A DNA stretch of 64,000 nucleotides from Adiantum capillus-veneris. Lineage: Eukaryota > Streptophyta > Polypodiopsida > Polypodiales > Pteridaceae. The notes below the pieces were generated by a model. The model saw only the letters and a program-made list of their open reading frames with translations, did not search any database and had not been told where the DNA came from. This document shows positions 1 to 10,708 of this stretch, piece after piece. Position numbers and translations under genes: made by a program. Location: positions 92,483,529 to 92,547,528 of the forward strand of contig CM043959.1 of assembly GCA_014529385.2 (NCBI GenBank). The letters are read 5' to 3'. Each line of letters starts with the position of its first letter. Positions within the stretch are counted from its first letter, which is position 1.

Positions 1-909
1 TGGGGCACGATTCCCAATGATCCTGGCGTCCATATGGCTGAAAAACAGTCAAATTACAGCGCATACACAACGCTGATTTTGCACCTGTACGGTGAGGTTA
101 TGACCCTCACCAGTGCCTGCTTTGGAGCAGCAGTTAGCTACCCCTGTTCCTGCTCAAGGAGGCTCTTGCCTCAGCACAAAAGCATGAACCCACACAACTG
201 TACATCAGTCAAATGAGTAGCCCTCTTGTGGGGCATCACATAACTGCACGTAGGGGAGAAAGAGAGCAGTATGTAGCGTGCGGGGCATCACTCCCGTCAC
301 CATACTGTGCATAGAGGGCAAGGTAAGCATTCCATAGCTTCTGTACCTGTTGCAATCCGCCTGTGGCTGAAAATGGCGCCCCCTTTGATGATATGCAGCT
401 CGTTTTTGCCTCCCAGAGTGGCAGAATCGCTCACAAGATGACACGTCGCCCAGTTTCCGAGTTTGGGCTTTCCCTGCTAAAAATATCTCAACTGGTGCGT
501 CAGTTGACTTCGCGGCAGAGTTGTAAAGTGTTCCCCTAGTCATACCGAAGGTAATGACGCGAACACATTTCGTGGCCCAAAATAGCAGTTCCCTAAATTT
601 TAGGAGATGCTTCCGTTGGGCTCCCACTGGTCTTCTGACCATCTATCCTCATTGGGACCGCATCCAAAAATGCAATGTGGCCCAACTGTCGGATACTTTT
701 TGTTGGAAGTCCCACCTTGACTTTACGCCTTAATTGAGTTCACTTCCTAGTATCCACCAACTTGCTAAGTGCGACGGGGGGACCTATATGATCTTGCTCT
801 GAGCCTAGACATCCTCTTACCATACGAATTCTAGTGCCGACCACTTCCCGTCTGCGGGTGAATCTACCGTTCACATTGGCCATACAATGTCCGACCGTTT
901 GCTACTTCA
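1..909 (-). repeat. B1 3' LTR (partial, continues left of window)
   Basis: Bases 1-909 repeat 5423-6331. The right edge is a deletion junction with the integrase frame, not a native LTR end: the other copy continues past 6331. The pol frame runs into this edge and stops in a TAG within it. Confidence 0.88.
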
Positions 910-2635
910 CAAAGGCATCCACATCTCTCCTCAAGGTAGGCCAATAGAAGGACGTCTCTACCGCTTTAACTGTTGCATCAATGCCACGATGCCCTGCATA
1001 CGGTGGGACATGACTCTCTTCCATGACCTTATGTCGCAGTGGCCTAGTGACACAAAGTCTGCCATGCATCATTATAAAACCATCTCTGAGGAGGTAGTGC
1101 TCGTGATGTTGCCCCTCTTGTAACTGTTCAAAGATCCTTGCAAAATCTTCATCAGCAATATACTGTTCCTTCATGCCATCTAACTCATGATGATAAGGAA
1201 TTGACACAGCTGAAATTTGTGGCTTTCTTGATAACGCATCAGCCACAACATTCTTCTTGCCTTCCACATGCATAATCTGGAAGTGGAACATGGAAAGAAT
1301 GTTTGCCCATCGCATATGCTTTTTGGATAACTTTGACTGTGTCAAGAAGTATCGCAAGGTCTGATGATCTGTTTGGACAACAAAATCAGCACCTAAGAGG
1401 TAGTGCTTCCAGCTAGAAAGCGCATGAATAACGGCCAAGAGTTCTTTCTCATAGACTTGCATAGTCCTCTCTGGCCCTTGCAAAATTCGGCTTTCATATG
1501 CTACTACCCGTCCATCTTGCATTAGCACTGCTCCGATGCTACTGCCACACGCGTCACACTGGACCACAAATGACTTCCTGAGATCTGGCAAAACAATAAT
1601 TGGATCTGAAGTCAACTTTTCCTTTAAGAGACTAAAAGCTGAAATCTCTTTTTGGGTCCATCTGAAAGTGACCTCTTTCTTTTGCAATGCGTGAAGAGGC
1701 GATGCTATCTCTGCAAAATTTCTGATAAACCTTCTATAGTAGGAACACAATCCCAAGAAGCTTCTGACATCGTGCACAGTCTTCAAGTCTGGCCATGTCT
1801 TGATAGCTTCGACCTTTGCGGGATCCATTCTAACACCATCCTTTGAGACTATGTGGCCCAGAAAGTGGATCTCTTCAAGGAAGAATTCACTTTTCTTAGG
1901 ATTGACAAGTAACTTGTGACTGCTCAGCTCTTCAAACACAATGGTCAAGTGACGCCTATGCTCCTCTTCATTCTTCGAATACACAATCATGTCATCGAAG
2001 AATGTTCCAACAAACTGTTGATGCGAGCGGAAAATCCGGTCCATCGTTCTGTTGAACGTGGCTGGAGCATTTGTTAGCCCAAACGGCATCACTAGAAACT
2101 CATAAAGACCAAATGTCGTTCTAAACGCAGTCTTGTGCACATCCTCTGGGCTTATACGAATCTGATGGTACCCACTCTTCAGGTCTATCCTTCTGAAAAT
2201 TGCAGCACCCTCTAAACGATCGAGAATATCATCAATGCGAGGAATAGGAAACCTATTCTTGATGGTATTCTTATTCAACGCACGGTAATCAATACACATG
2301 TGCCATGAGCCGTCCTTCTTCTGCACTAGGAGCACTGGGGAGCAAAAGGGTGAAGAACTAGGCTGAATCAGCCCCTTCTCTAATAACTCCTCAACCTGGC
2401 CCATAATCTCTTTCTGCTGTGCCGCACTAACCCTGTAGGGAGGTCTATTTGGTGGGCTACACCCTGGCACCAAATCTATCCGATGGTCCTCAGGTCTCTC
2501 TGGCGGTAATTGCGACGGTAATGAATCAGAAAAACAATCACTAAACTTTTGCAAAAATGCTGACCTTTCTTTATCTAACACAGATAAATTTGACCGATCC
2601 CTATCTGAGACATCACGTGCAAAAATCAAGTACAC
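902..2635 (-). CDS. pol: B1 pol: reverse transcriptase, RNase H, truncated integrase
   Basis: A 577-residue intact frame. RT motifs are [57 protein letters not shown] and the catalytic box TFFDDMIVYS (about residues 80-230). RNase H follows with its acidic residues in CDACGSS, YEKELLA, TDHQTLR and ADALSRK. The integrase zinc finger starts (HVPPYAGHRG) but the frame ends before its two cysteines, so the DDE core is absent. The first methionine at 2635 is probably not the true start: the same frame reads GESVPIVSASA upstream, where it overlaps the end of gag-protease out of frame. Confidence 0.88.
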   Translation of the reverse strand: MYLIFARDVSDRDRSNLSVLDKERSAFLQKFSDCFSDSLPSQLPPERPEDHRIDLVPGCSPPNRPPYRVSAAQQKEIMGQVEELLEKGLIQPSSSPFCSPVLLVQKKDGSWHMCIDYRALNKNTIKNRFPIPRIDDILDRLEGAAIFRRIDLKSGYHQIRISPEDVHKTAFRTTFGLYEFLVMPFGLTNAPATFNRTMDRIFRSHQQFVGTFFDDMIVYSKNEEEHRRHLTIVFEELSSHKLLVNPKKSEFFLEEIHFLGHIVSKDGVRMDPAKVEAIKTWPDLKTVHDVRSFLGLCSYYRRFIRNFAEIASPLHALQKKEVTFRWTQKEISAFSLLKEKLTSDPIIVLPDLRKSFVVQCDACGSSIGAVLMQDGRVVAYESRILQGPERTMQVYEKELLAVIHALSSWKHYLLGADFVVQTDHQTLRYFLTQSKLSKKHMRWANILSMFHFQIMHVEGKKNVVADALSRKPQISAVSIPYHHELDGMKEQYIADEDFARIFEQLQEGQHHEHYLLRDGFIMMHGRLCVTRPLRHKVMEESHVPPYAGHRGIDATVKAVETSFYWPTLRRDVDAFVK

Positions 2636-2706
2636 AGAAAGATGATTCTTTATTACAGAAGTGATAGCAGAAGCAGATACAATAGGGACTGACTCTCCTT
2701 TAAGCT

Positions 2707-4890
2707 TTACATCAAGATGTGAGTTTTGCCCCTATGCTGTATAGTGATCTTTTTGTTGTAGGCATCCAAGACTCCATGCACTCGGAACATCCACGGGATC
2801 CCCAACAAGGCGTCACAACCTTCCAGCGGCATGATGTAAAACTCTTCAGTGTCCACATACGACTGAATATGCAGACGCAGTTTTCCAATGATGGGAGTAA
2901 CACACTCTGAGTGGCCAGGACATGCCAACCCTGCCTCTGCTGTGTACCCCATCTCTTCAGCTTTGATGTCGAGCTTCATAGCTAACTCTGGTGAGATAAA
3001 GTTGGCTTTGGCACCTGGATCAAAGAAGATGAGTGCCGTTTGATCCCTAACTTTACCCCATGCCCTGCATAACTCACTGGCATCTGTGCTGGGCCTGTCA
3101 CCCACCATGTCTGGCACTAAACCTGCCGTGGGTTTAGGCTTCTTGCCTTTCTGGTCTTCTTTATCCTCTGAGTCAGCTGGCCTTTTCCTTTGTGGACAAT
3201 TGATAGAAAAGTGACCAGGCTGCTCGCATATAAAGCATTTGTTCTCAGCCATTAGGACCTTCTTTTCCTCGAGCGACTTGCGCACAAAAGGCTTCCTTTT
3301 CTGTTTCTTTGCCTGCGCTCCAGAAGTCCCAGCTGAATCCTTGTCTTTGGTGGCCTGTTCAGACCCCTGTGACGCATCAGGAGCCGTTTTCACAAAGGGC
3401 TTCTTCGCTGAATTTTTCTTCTGCTGCCCTCCTTTATCACTGCTCGGAAATCCACTGTCCTCTCCTTTCAACAGGGCAAGACCAGTGTTCGCAACTTCCA
3501 TAAGCTGAGTAAGGGTAGCCACTCTGTTCTTTGTACAGTAATCACGAAGCCCTTTAGGCAGCCCACAACAATACTTCTCTATCTGCTCTGTCAGTGGCAC
3601 AAATCTGTAGGAGGTCACTGAGAGTAACGCTTTACAAAACCTCCTATTGTACTCCAGCAAGCTCTTGCACGAAGCTGAAGTAAGCTGGTGCCAATCTGTC
3701 AGGACATCGGCTTCAAATTCATTTGATAGCCAAGCAGATGCAAACATTTGCTTGAAGTAAACCCAAGTGGCGGGTGCCTGTCCTTGCATTAACAATGTCG
3801 TCCACCATGTAAGCGCATTGTCCTTTAAGAAAGTGGCAGCTTTCCTGATCTTCGATGCCTCTGTAAAATTCCCTCCCGCATAAGCTGTATCAAACTGCTG
3901 GAGGAAAGTGAGTGCCTTTGTCTTGTCCTCGAAACCACTAAAGGTACTGAACTTTACTGCTGCACCACCCTCTTTGTAAGCCTTCGGCTTCTCTAGTGCC
4001 CCCAAATTGTCATACGGGATGGTCTGCAACATGGGCACTGTACTAGGCATGATCGGTACGTGTTGGCCATTCACATTTTGCGTCAGAGGTGCGATATCTG
4101 GCTGCTGTCCAGAAAAACCAGCCATGCCAAAATGACCCTGTGGCACCCCAAACTGGCCCTGGTTGCCAAGGAAACCTTGCTGCATGCCGATATTACCATA
4201 CATGGGGTTTGGTATGATGCCTTGCATACCCCCGAACACTGTTCCTGGCAGGTACGGCTGACTTCCAGACGCATAACCAGCCATACTTTGGAACACTGAT
4301 CCACCCCCGAAATACCCAGGATGTACCGTGGGTGGTGGAAAAACTGAGTGCATAGCCTGGTATCCAGCTCCCTGTCCATTCAAGACAGCATGCTGGCTCT
4401 GAAAGGTGGCGGGCTGAACTGGCATAACCTGTGGAATAGGCGTTCTAGCCACTTGTTCAAGCACGGGAGGAACCTGCTTTGGAGCCCCCGACTCCGCAAC
4501 ATGCGAGTGTTCCCTTTCCTCCTGCGCCTCATGAAGTACCTGGGCTTGAGCTTCAACAAGCTCCGTACGCGGCGTAGGTTGCCTATTTTGATGTTGCACT
4601 GGTGGCGCTTGCAAGAATTCCATAAACCTCGGATTCTGCACCAGCTGCGAAAAGACATTCACCGCGGCAACTAACTGAGTCTTAAACGCATCATCCTCGA
4701 GTTGCCCTGTCATAAAGCCCTGTACTACTGGAGGGACATTCACGTTGACAGTAGGTACAGACTGACGTGGCCGTGAGCTCTCGCCAATCTCAAAAACCAT
4801 AGGAATCTCCTGCCTGTCCTTTGGAGAGGAACCCTCTTCCATAATTCCCTTCCCCTTGTCGGCCATAGTGTAATCCCCGTGTTCTTGCAC
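2707..4890 (-). CDS. gag: B1 gag-protease polyprotein
   Basis: An intact 727-residue frame. Residues 1-290 are rich in Q, G, M and P. A Retrotrans_gag capsid region follows (FSTFSGFEDKTKALTFLQQF, then LTWWTTLL), then a CCHC zinc knuckle CFICEQPGHFSINC near 552-565, and a retropepsin with [12 protein letters not shown] at about 622 and LLGIPWM near 698. The protease motif reads D-P-G where D-S/T-G is usual. A second methionine (MADKGKG, nine codons in) may be the real start. The stop falls just where related elements continue into pol, so pol lies in another frame. Confidence 0.85.
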   Translation of the reverse strand: MQEHGDYTMADKGKGIMEEGSSPKDRQEIPMVFEIGESSRPRQSVPTVNVNVPPVVQGFMTGQLEDDAFKTQLVAAVNVFSQLVQNPRFMEFLQAPPVQHQNRQPTPRTELVEAQAQVLHEAQEEREHSHVAESGAPKQVPPVLEQVARTPIPQVMPVQPATFQSQHAVLNGQGAGYQAMHSVFPPPTVHPGYFGGGSVFQSMAGYASGSQPYLPGTVFGGMQGIIPNPMYGNIGMQQGFLGNQGQFGVPQGHFGMAGFSGQQPDIAPLTQNVNGQHVPIMPSTVPMLQTIPYDNLGALEKPKAYKEGGAAVKFSTFSGFEDKTKALTFLQQFDTAYAGGNFTEASKIRKAATFLKDNALTWWTTLLMQGQAPATWVYFKQMFASAWLSNEFEADVLTDWHQLTSASCKSLLEYNRRFCKALLSVTSYRFVPLTEQIEKYCCGLPKGLRDYCTKNRVATLTQLMEVANTGLALLKGEDSGFPSSDKGGQQKKNSAKKPFVKTAPDASQGSEQATKDKDSAGTSGAQAKKQKRKPFVRKSLEEKKVLMAENKCFICEQPGHFSINCPQRKRPADSEDKEDQKGKKPKPTAGLVPDMVGDRPSTDASELCRAWGKVRDQTALIFFDPGAKANFISPELAMKLDIKAEEMGYTAEAGLACPGHSECVTPIIGKLRLHIQSYVDTEEFYIMPLEGCDALLGIPWMFRVHGVLDAYNKKITIQHRGKTHILM

Positions 4891-4947
4891 TGTGTGTCTT
4901 TACCCTGAACAATCCAGGCTCACTCTTTGAGGAGAAAGTGATTGATG

Positions 4948-4964
4948 TCCCGGCAACGGAACCA
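4948..4964 (-). other. B1 primer-binding site, tRNA-Asp-like
   Basis: On the minus strand the LTR end GGCCGGTTTCA is followed directly by TGGTTCCGTTGCCGGGA. This resembles the tRNA-Asp primer site used by Athila-type elements (TGGCGCCGTTGCCGGGGA, from memory) with a few mismatches. The gag ATG lies about 60-75 bases further on. Confidence 0.6.
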
Positions 4965-6444
4965 TGAAACCGGCCCGTAGGGCGGTAGGCGTTGGCTTTC
5001 ACCCGAAATTCTTTACTTTATACACACACACAAAGCACTTTGCAAAGAGAACCTGCGACGGGAGTTAACACTTCAACTCACACACGGCTCGGAAGCTAGA
5101 ATGCTCCGAGCAGACGCCGACAACCTGTAGGCCCCAAAATTGGCGCCCCTTTCGGTATTTCTTTATTCTTTAGGAGGGTAAATTACAAGGTAAGGTCCTG
5201 GGAATCCTTCACGTGTATCCACCTAGATACCATTTGATTTGGCCAAATTTCGGCAGCATAACAGCCCCAAAACTTGCGCGAAACCAATTCCCCTGCTGGA
5301 ACTCGCTTGCACTGTCGTATACCCTCTGATTCCTGTCCAAAAACAGTAAATTCAGCACGCTGTATTTACTGGTTTTTGCCCTGTTTTCAGCCCCAAACAG
5401 TCCCCTAACTGTCCTTTGCCAGTGGGGCACGATTCCCAATGATCCTGGCGTCCGTATGGCTGAAAAACAGTCAAATTACAGCGCATACACAGTGCTGATT
5501 TTGCACCTGTACGGTGAGGTTATGACCCTCACCAGTGCCTGCTTTGGAGCAGCAGTTAGCTACCCCTGTTCCTGCTCAAGGAGGCTCTTGCCTCAGCACA
5601 AAAGCATGAACCCACACAACTGTACATCAGTCAAATGAGTAGCCCTCTTGTGGGGCATCACATAACTGCACGTAGGGGAGAAAGAGAGCAGTATGTAGCG
5701 TGCGGGGCATCACTCCCGTCACCATACTGTGCATAGAGGGCAAGGTAAGCATTCCATAGCTTCTGTACTTGTTGCAATCCGCCTGTGGCTGAAAATGGCG
5801 CCCCCTTTGATGATATGCAGCTCGTTTTTGCCTCCCAGAGTGGCAGAATCGCTCACAAGCTGACACGTCGCCCAGTTTCCGAGTTTGGGCTTTCCCTGCT
5901 AAAAATATCTCAACTGGTGCGTCAGTTGACTTCGCGGCAGAGTTGTAAAGTGTTCCCCTAGTCATACCGAAGGTAATGACGCGAACACATTTCGTGGCCC
6001 AAAATAGCAGTTCCCTAAATTTTAGGAGATGCTTCCGTTGGGCTCCCACTGGTCTTCTGACCATCTATCCTCATTGGGACCGCATCCAAAAATGCAATGT
6101 GGCCCAACTGTCGGATACTTTTTGTTGGAAGTCCCACCTTGACTTTACGCCTTAATTGAGTTCACTTCCTAGTATCCACCAACTTGCTAAGTGCGACGGG
6201 GGGACCTATATGATCTTGCTCTGAGCCTAGACATCCTCTTACCATACGAATTCCAGTGCCGACCACTTCCCGTCTGCGGGTGAATCTACCGTTCACATTG
6301 GCCATACAATGTCCGACCGTTTGCTACTTCAAGAAGAGGGTCTTAAACAAATAAAATAAACCCCATTGGAAAGAAACCAACAACCAAGGTTAGCAGTTGC
6401 CACATCTCTGTGACATGGTTAATAACTGCCACGTCCTCGTGACA
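4965..6444 (-). repeat. B1 5' LTR
   Basis: The inner edge is set by the primer site at 4964. The outer edge is placed at 6444 (minus-strand start TGTCACGAGGACGTGG) because sequence from 6445 matches the U3 of family-A LTRs; 6415 (also TGTCAC) is an alternative. The shared core ATACCGAAAGGGGCGCC lies at about 5141-5157 in reverse. The length of about 1.48 kb exceeds the other families. Confidence 0.65.
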
Positions 6445-6694
6445 CAGGGCCCTCACTTCTCAGAGCATCTGGACGTAGAGTCTGAGAGTGAGAACCCTCC
6501 CACTCTCTTGTACTTTGAATAGAGATTAATACAAAAAGAAATACCGAAAGGGGCGCCAGTCTTTGGGGCCAATATCTCTAGGCATGAAACTCCACCGGGT
6601 CTTGTCGAAGCAAGTGTGAATTGTGAATTGTTTTGAAGTGAATCTGTGCTGTCTCGTGGTAGAATCTTGGCTTGGAGTGTCCAAGTTTGCTACA
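6445..6694 (+). repeat. Family-A LTR fragment (R-U5 part)
   Basis: From CAGGGCCCTCACTTCTCAG to CCAAGTTTGCTACA the sequence follows the right half of family-A LTRs, including the shared core near 6537 and the terminal hairpin. No primer site follows, so this is a solo or truncated LTR; B1 appears to have inserted into it. Confidence 0.75.
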
Positions 6695-6901
6695 AAAACG
6701 CTATCTGCTTAGGGCTGAAAACAGAAAACGCTTGCTGATCTGTGTTGAAACTGAAACGATAGGCTGATCTGCTGTGAGAGGGCGAATGTGGCGAGGATCT
6801 GCAACCTAACGGGTGAGGTTCGACGAGGCGAAGGGCTGATCTAAAAAGGCTGGTCCTCAATGCTGAAAACGTTGGTCTTCTTGGTGCAAAAACGTTGGGC
6901 T

Positions 6902-6906
6902 GCTTC
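6902..6906. repeat. A1 target-site duplication, left
   Basis: GCTTC directly before the LTR start TGTCACAAAG; the same five bases follow the right LTR. Confidence 0.9.
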
Positions 6907-7517
6907 TGTCACAAAGTGATGACGTGGCTACCGACAGCAGAAACCCTAATTTTACAGAAACCCTAATTTCTGGAAACCCTAACCCTAACTGCTGGCTGAA
7001 ACCCTAATTGCTGAAACCCGAAAATCTGCCACGTGGGCCAGCGTACGGTGATTCCGGAATTTCGGGCGGAAAAAGCGGAGCTGAAAAAAAAAGCTGCAAG
7101 GGCGACGCAATTTTCAGCTTTTGGGCTTTTCTGACTACGCTTTGAGAGAGAAAGAGAGAACTTGCTTTATTTTTGGCTCTCATTGAGAGAGAGAAAGAAA
7201 CTGCTTTTGCTTTCAAGCTTTTGGGGTTCTGCTTTTGGGCATCCCTTGTAACATTTAAATACGCGGATTAGGGCTCACTTCTCAGAGCATCTGGACGCAG
7301 AGTCTGAGAGTGAAACCCTAACCGCTCTTGTACTCTGACATTGATTTTTAATACTTAAAGAAATACCGAAAGGGGCGCTAGTCTTTGGGGCCAATATCTC
7401 TAGGCACGGAACTCCGCCGGGCCAGTGCAAATCTATTGTGATCTGTGAATTGTTTTGAAGTGGTTATTTGGTGCTGTCGCGATTGATTCTTGACTTGGAG
7501 TGTCCAAGTCTGTTACA
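6907..7517 (+). repeat. A1 5' LTR (611 bp)
   Basis: It starts TGTCACAAAGTGATGACG and ends TTACA. It holds telo-box copies (AAACCCTAA) at about 6943-7010, GA-rich runs, the shared core at about 7361-7380 and the ACTTGGA/TCCAAGT hairpin at 7493-7509. Confidence 0.93.
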
Positions 7518-7518
7518 G

Positions 7519-7530
7519 TGGTATCAGAGC
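7519..7530 (+). other. A1 primer-binding site, initiator tRNA-Met
   Basis: TGGTATCAGAGC lies one base after the LTR end; it is the standard plant Ty3/Ty1 iMet primer site. Confidence 0.92.
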
Positions 7531-7591
7531 ACGGCCGATTTCTCTTCTACGGGAAATCTGATCCCCGATTTTTTTTTTTTCCGTGGCACCT

Positions 7592-9100
7592 ATGGCTTCA
7601 CGCAAGGATCAGTCGACTCCCTCTACATATGGAGATGCGGACAGGGATCACAACGAAAATTCAGACAGAGAGTATGGCCCGCCTCGGCCTGAGAGATGAA
7701 ACGTCGTCAATTGATTGGCGATGCAACAAAGATGATACTCAGTATTGCGAAGGATCCGAAATTGGCAAAATATATGAGCGAGACTTCTTTTCAGGAAGTG
7801 CATGCACAGTGGCAGAAAACCACTACACCACCCTTGAAACCCGCTCTCAAGAAACCTTCTGATCACAAAAACAGTATTCAGAGAAGGAATTACAAGAGGT
7901 GGTTGAAGCACGGATTGCTCAGCTTTTTGACGCGCAAAAGAAAGCCAAAAAGCACGGTAAAAAGCAAAAGAAAAGCACTGACTTCCCTGGATATTTGGGT
8001 CGTCAGTCGACTTTTGACAAGGCAAAGAAACAGAAGAAGCGTGCTCGATTTGAAGGAGTACCCAGTTCTTCTTCTTCTTCTGACAGTTCTTCTAGCTCTT
8101 CATATTCGAGCGAAGAAGACAGAAAAGGTAAAAAGCGAAGCAAGAAACAAAGCTTCGGAAAGGGCAAGAAAAAGGCAACGAAGGCTAAATCTCGCCCAGA
8201 GATTGACAGTTCTACTGAGGGACTCGTCTACAGACAGCTCAGATTCTGATGATGGAAACTTCTATGCAAACAAGAAGAATTTTTACAAAGCCAACCAGTA
8301 TGACTTTCTCGAAGATAAAAGCAAGAAAGTTCAAGAGTTTAAGGAAGGTGGCCACTCGATCAAGTTTGATACTTTTTCAGGATACTCAGATGCTTCGAAG
8401 GCTTTGTCTTCTATACAGCAGTTTGACATTGCTTTCGCGGGAGGACGCTATTGAGAGCACTCCAAGATTCGGAGAGCTACCTCTTACTTAAAGGGGAATG
8501 CTCGTACTTGGTGGTCCACCCTTCTTTTAAACAAGACTGCGCTAGTTAAATGGCTGAAATTTAAGAAGCTTTTTATTTCTTCTTGGTTGACGCAAGAATA
8601 TGAACGAGATATACGAGCTGCTTGGAACCATTTTCGGATGACCAAGAAAGATACTATCAATGCTTATTGTGAGAGATTCTGGAGCTCTTTTCTACCCGCC
8701 TCTTCATTCAAGAAGATCTCGTTCAGAGAACAGATTGAGCGGTTCACCTTGGGTCTACCTACAGAGATCCGAGATCACTGCTTGGAGCAGAATTGAGCTT
8801 CTATTCAGGAGTTGATGAGTCAAGCGAAGCGGGGCTTTGCGATTCACTCTGGCAGTCTGACTTACCACACAGATGAGAACATGACACAACGAGCCGAATA
8901 GACTTCTGGGAATGAAAGTAGAAAGAAAAAGAGCAACCCAGAGAAAAAGGATGTACGACCCAAGCTTACTCCTCAGGAGTGAGCTCGATTCATCAAGGAG
9001 GGGAAGTGCTTTGGATGCGGGGAACAGGGACACATCTCCGCGAAGTGGCCTAAAAAGGTACAGAAAGAACAAAAAATGATAAGGACGACGATAGGCCTGA
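7592..9100 (+). pseudogene. gag: A1 gag, broken
   Basis: The ATG at 7592 (MASRKDQSTPS) begins a frame broken by an early shift and stops (for example at 7693, 8452 and 8795). Recognisable parts in order are a lysine-rich region with serine/aspartate runs ([11 protein letters not shown], about 8065-8120), a capsid region with FDTFSGY and [11 protein letters not shown], and a zinc knuckle CFGCGEQGHISAKW in which the last cysteine codon has become tryptophan. Confidence 0.85.
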
Positions 9101-9129
9101 GAGTTCGAGAGCAGCTGAAGAACGTGGAC

Positions 9130-10708
9130 GAAAAGGCAAGATGAAAACAGGACTGGTTCCAGATTGTGTCGGTACCGATCCCGACACCATGGATGAGAGT
9201 ACAGAACTTTGCCGAGCTTGGGGCAAAGTGAAAGATTAAGAGGCCCTGATTTTCTTTGATGCAGGAGCCAAGGCGAACTTCATTTCAACCGGAATTGGTG
9301 GCGCGGCTCGAGATTACTCCCGATCGGATGGGACCACTTACAGGGGTAGCTCTAGCGGCACCTGGGATGGACGTAGCCATTACACCTGTCATTGGCAAAC
9401 TTCGGTTGCATTGTCAGGGGTATTTGGGCATAAGGACTTCTTCATAATGCCTTTGGAGGGTTGTGATGTTCTCTTAGGGATTCCCTGGTACCACAAGAAC
9501 AACGCCGTGGTCGATTATCGGGCGAGAAAAGCGACTTTGACTACAGAAAAGGGCAGAACAATTGTACTTGATATTAAACTGAAGGGCGAGTTTGTCCCTA
9601 TTGTATCGGCTCGGCCATTTCAAAATTAATGAAATCGAGTCTGTTTGTTTACTCGATCGTTATAAAAGAATTGAGCGATAAGGATAGGACAAATATGTCT
9701 AAACTTGATAAAGAACGCCAAGATTTTCTCCACTCACGCCGATTGCTTCTGAGAGGGCCTACCAGGATAGTTACCACCTGCTCGTCCTGAAGATCATACC
9801 ATTGATCTGATACCTTGAAGCACACCACCGAACCGGCCACCTTACCGTGTGAGCCGAGCACAGAATGAAGAGATTATGAACCAAGTGAAAGACCTCTTAT
9901 AAAAGGGTCTTGTCCAGCCTTGTACTTCACCGTATTGCTCTCCAGTGTTGGTTTTGAAGAAAGATGGATCTTGGAGGATGTGCATCGATTATAGAGCTCT
10001 CAACAAAATCATCATCAAGAACAGATTTCCGATTCCTAGGATCGATGATATACTCGACAGGTTACAGGGATCCTCGTGCTTTAGCAGGATTGACTTGAAG
10101 AGTGGATATCATCATATCTGAATCGCGCCAAGAGACGTCTACAAGACAGCCTTTCGGACTACTTTTGGGTTATTTGAGTTTTTGGTGATGTCTTTTGGCT
10201 TAACCAATGCTCCTGCGACATTTAACCGGATGATAGACAGGATTTTTCGAGAGTACAGACTATTTGTTGGCACTTTCTTTGACGACATCATTGTTTTCTC
10301 CAAGAATGAGGCAGAACACAGAGATCATTTGCTTCAGGTATTTCAAGCATTACGAGATCACAAGTTAGTGATTAATGCAAAGAAAAGTAATTTTTTCCTA
10401 CTAGAGATACACTTTTTGGGACCATTGTCTCAGCAGCTGGAGTGCAAATGGACCCGGCCAAGATAGAGACTATCCGTGATTGGCCCGATTTGAAGAATGT
10501 CCATGAAGATAGAAGCTTCTTGGGACTGTGTTCGTACTACAGGCGGTTCATACGACAGTTTGCAGAGGTTGCTTCCCCTTTGCATGTCTTGACACAGAAA
10601 GGAGTCCCTTTCTCGTGGGGATCCACAGAGGTGACTGCCTTTCGGACATTGAGAGAGAAATTGACTACGGGACCAGTTTTGACTTTGCCGGACTTGCAGA
10701 AACCTTTT
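9130..10708 (+). pseudogene. pol: A1 protease and reverse transcriptase, broken
   Basis: The protease reads IFFDAGAK and then shifts frame within the active-site loop (AGAKANFIS is broken after KANF); [11 protein letters not shown] follows. RT motifs [28 protein letters not shown] and [10 protein letters not shown] are visible at 9960-10300 but separated by stops, such as TGA near 10120. The segment ends in the RT thumb and the first residues before RNase H (TLPDLQK). Confidence 0.82.

Larger units (their letters stand above)
1..6444 (-). mobile_element. B1: Ty3/gypsy LTR retrotransposon, deleted at its 3' side
   Basis: On the minus strand the order is 5' LTR (4965-6444), tRNA primer site (4948-4964), gag-protease, RT-RNase H, start of integrase, then a 3' LTR that runs off the left edge. 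The two LTR copies overlap for 909 bases without indels (offset 5422) and differ at about six positions by eye, so the insertion is recent. The rest of integrase, any chromodomain, the polypurine tract and the first part of the 3' LTR are missing in one deletion, so the copy could not integrate with its own integrase. Confidence 0.85.

Noticed and set aside
205-642. 145-residue frame in the B1 LTR, repeated at 5627-6064
   Set aside because: It lies wholly inside the LTR; its duplication follows from the LTR being duplicated, and no domain is visible.
6331-6331. B1 LTR start at 6331 (TGAAGTAG on the minus strand)
   Set aside because: B2 continues past the same point to its polypurine tract, and the B1 sequence after 6331 resembles that extension, so 6331 is only where the left copy is deleted.
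6943-7017. Interstitial telomere or chromosome end
   Set aside because: The AAACCCTAA words are separated by other sequence and lie within LTRs, recurring in several LTR copies.
7519-7530. A tRNA gene at the primer sites
   Set aside because: Only the 12-14 bases complementary to the tRNA 3' end are present; there is no cloverleaf sequence.
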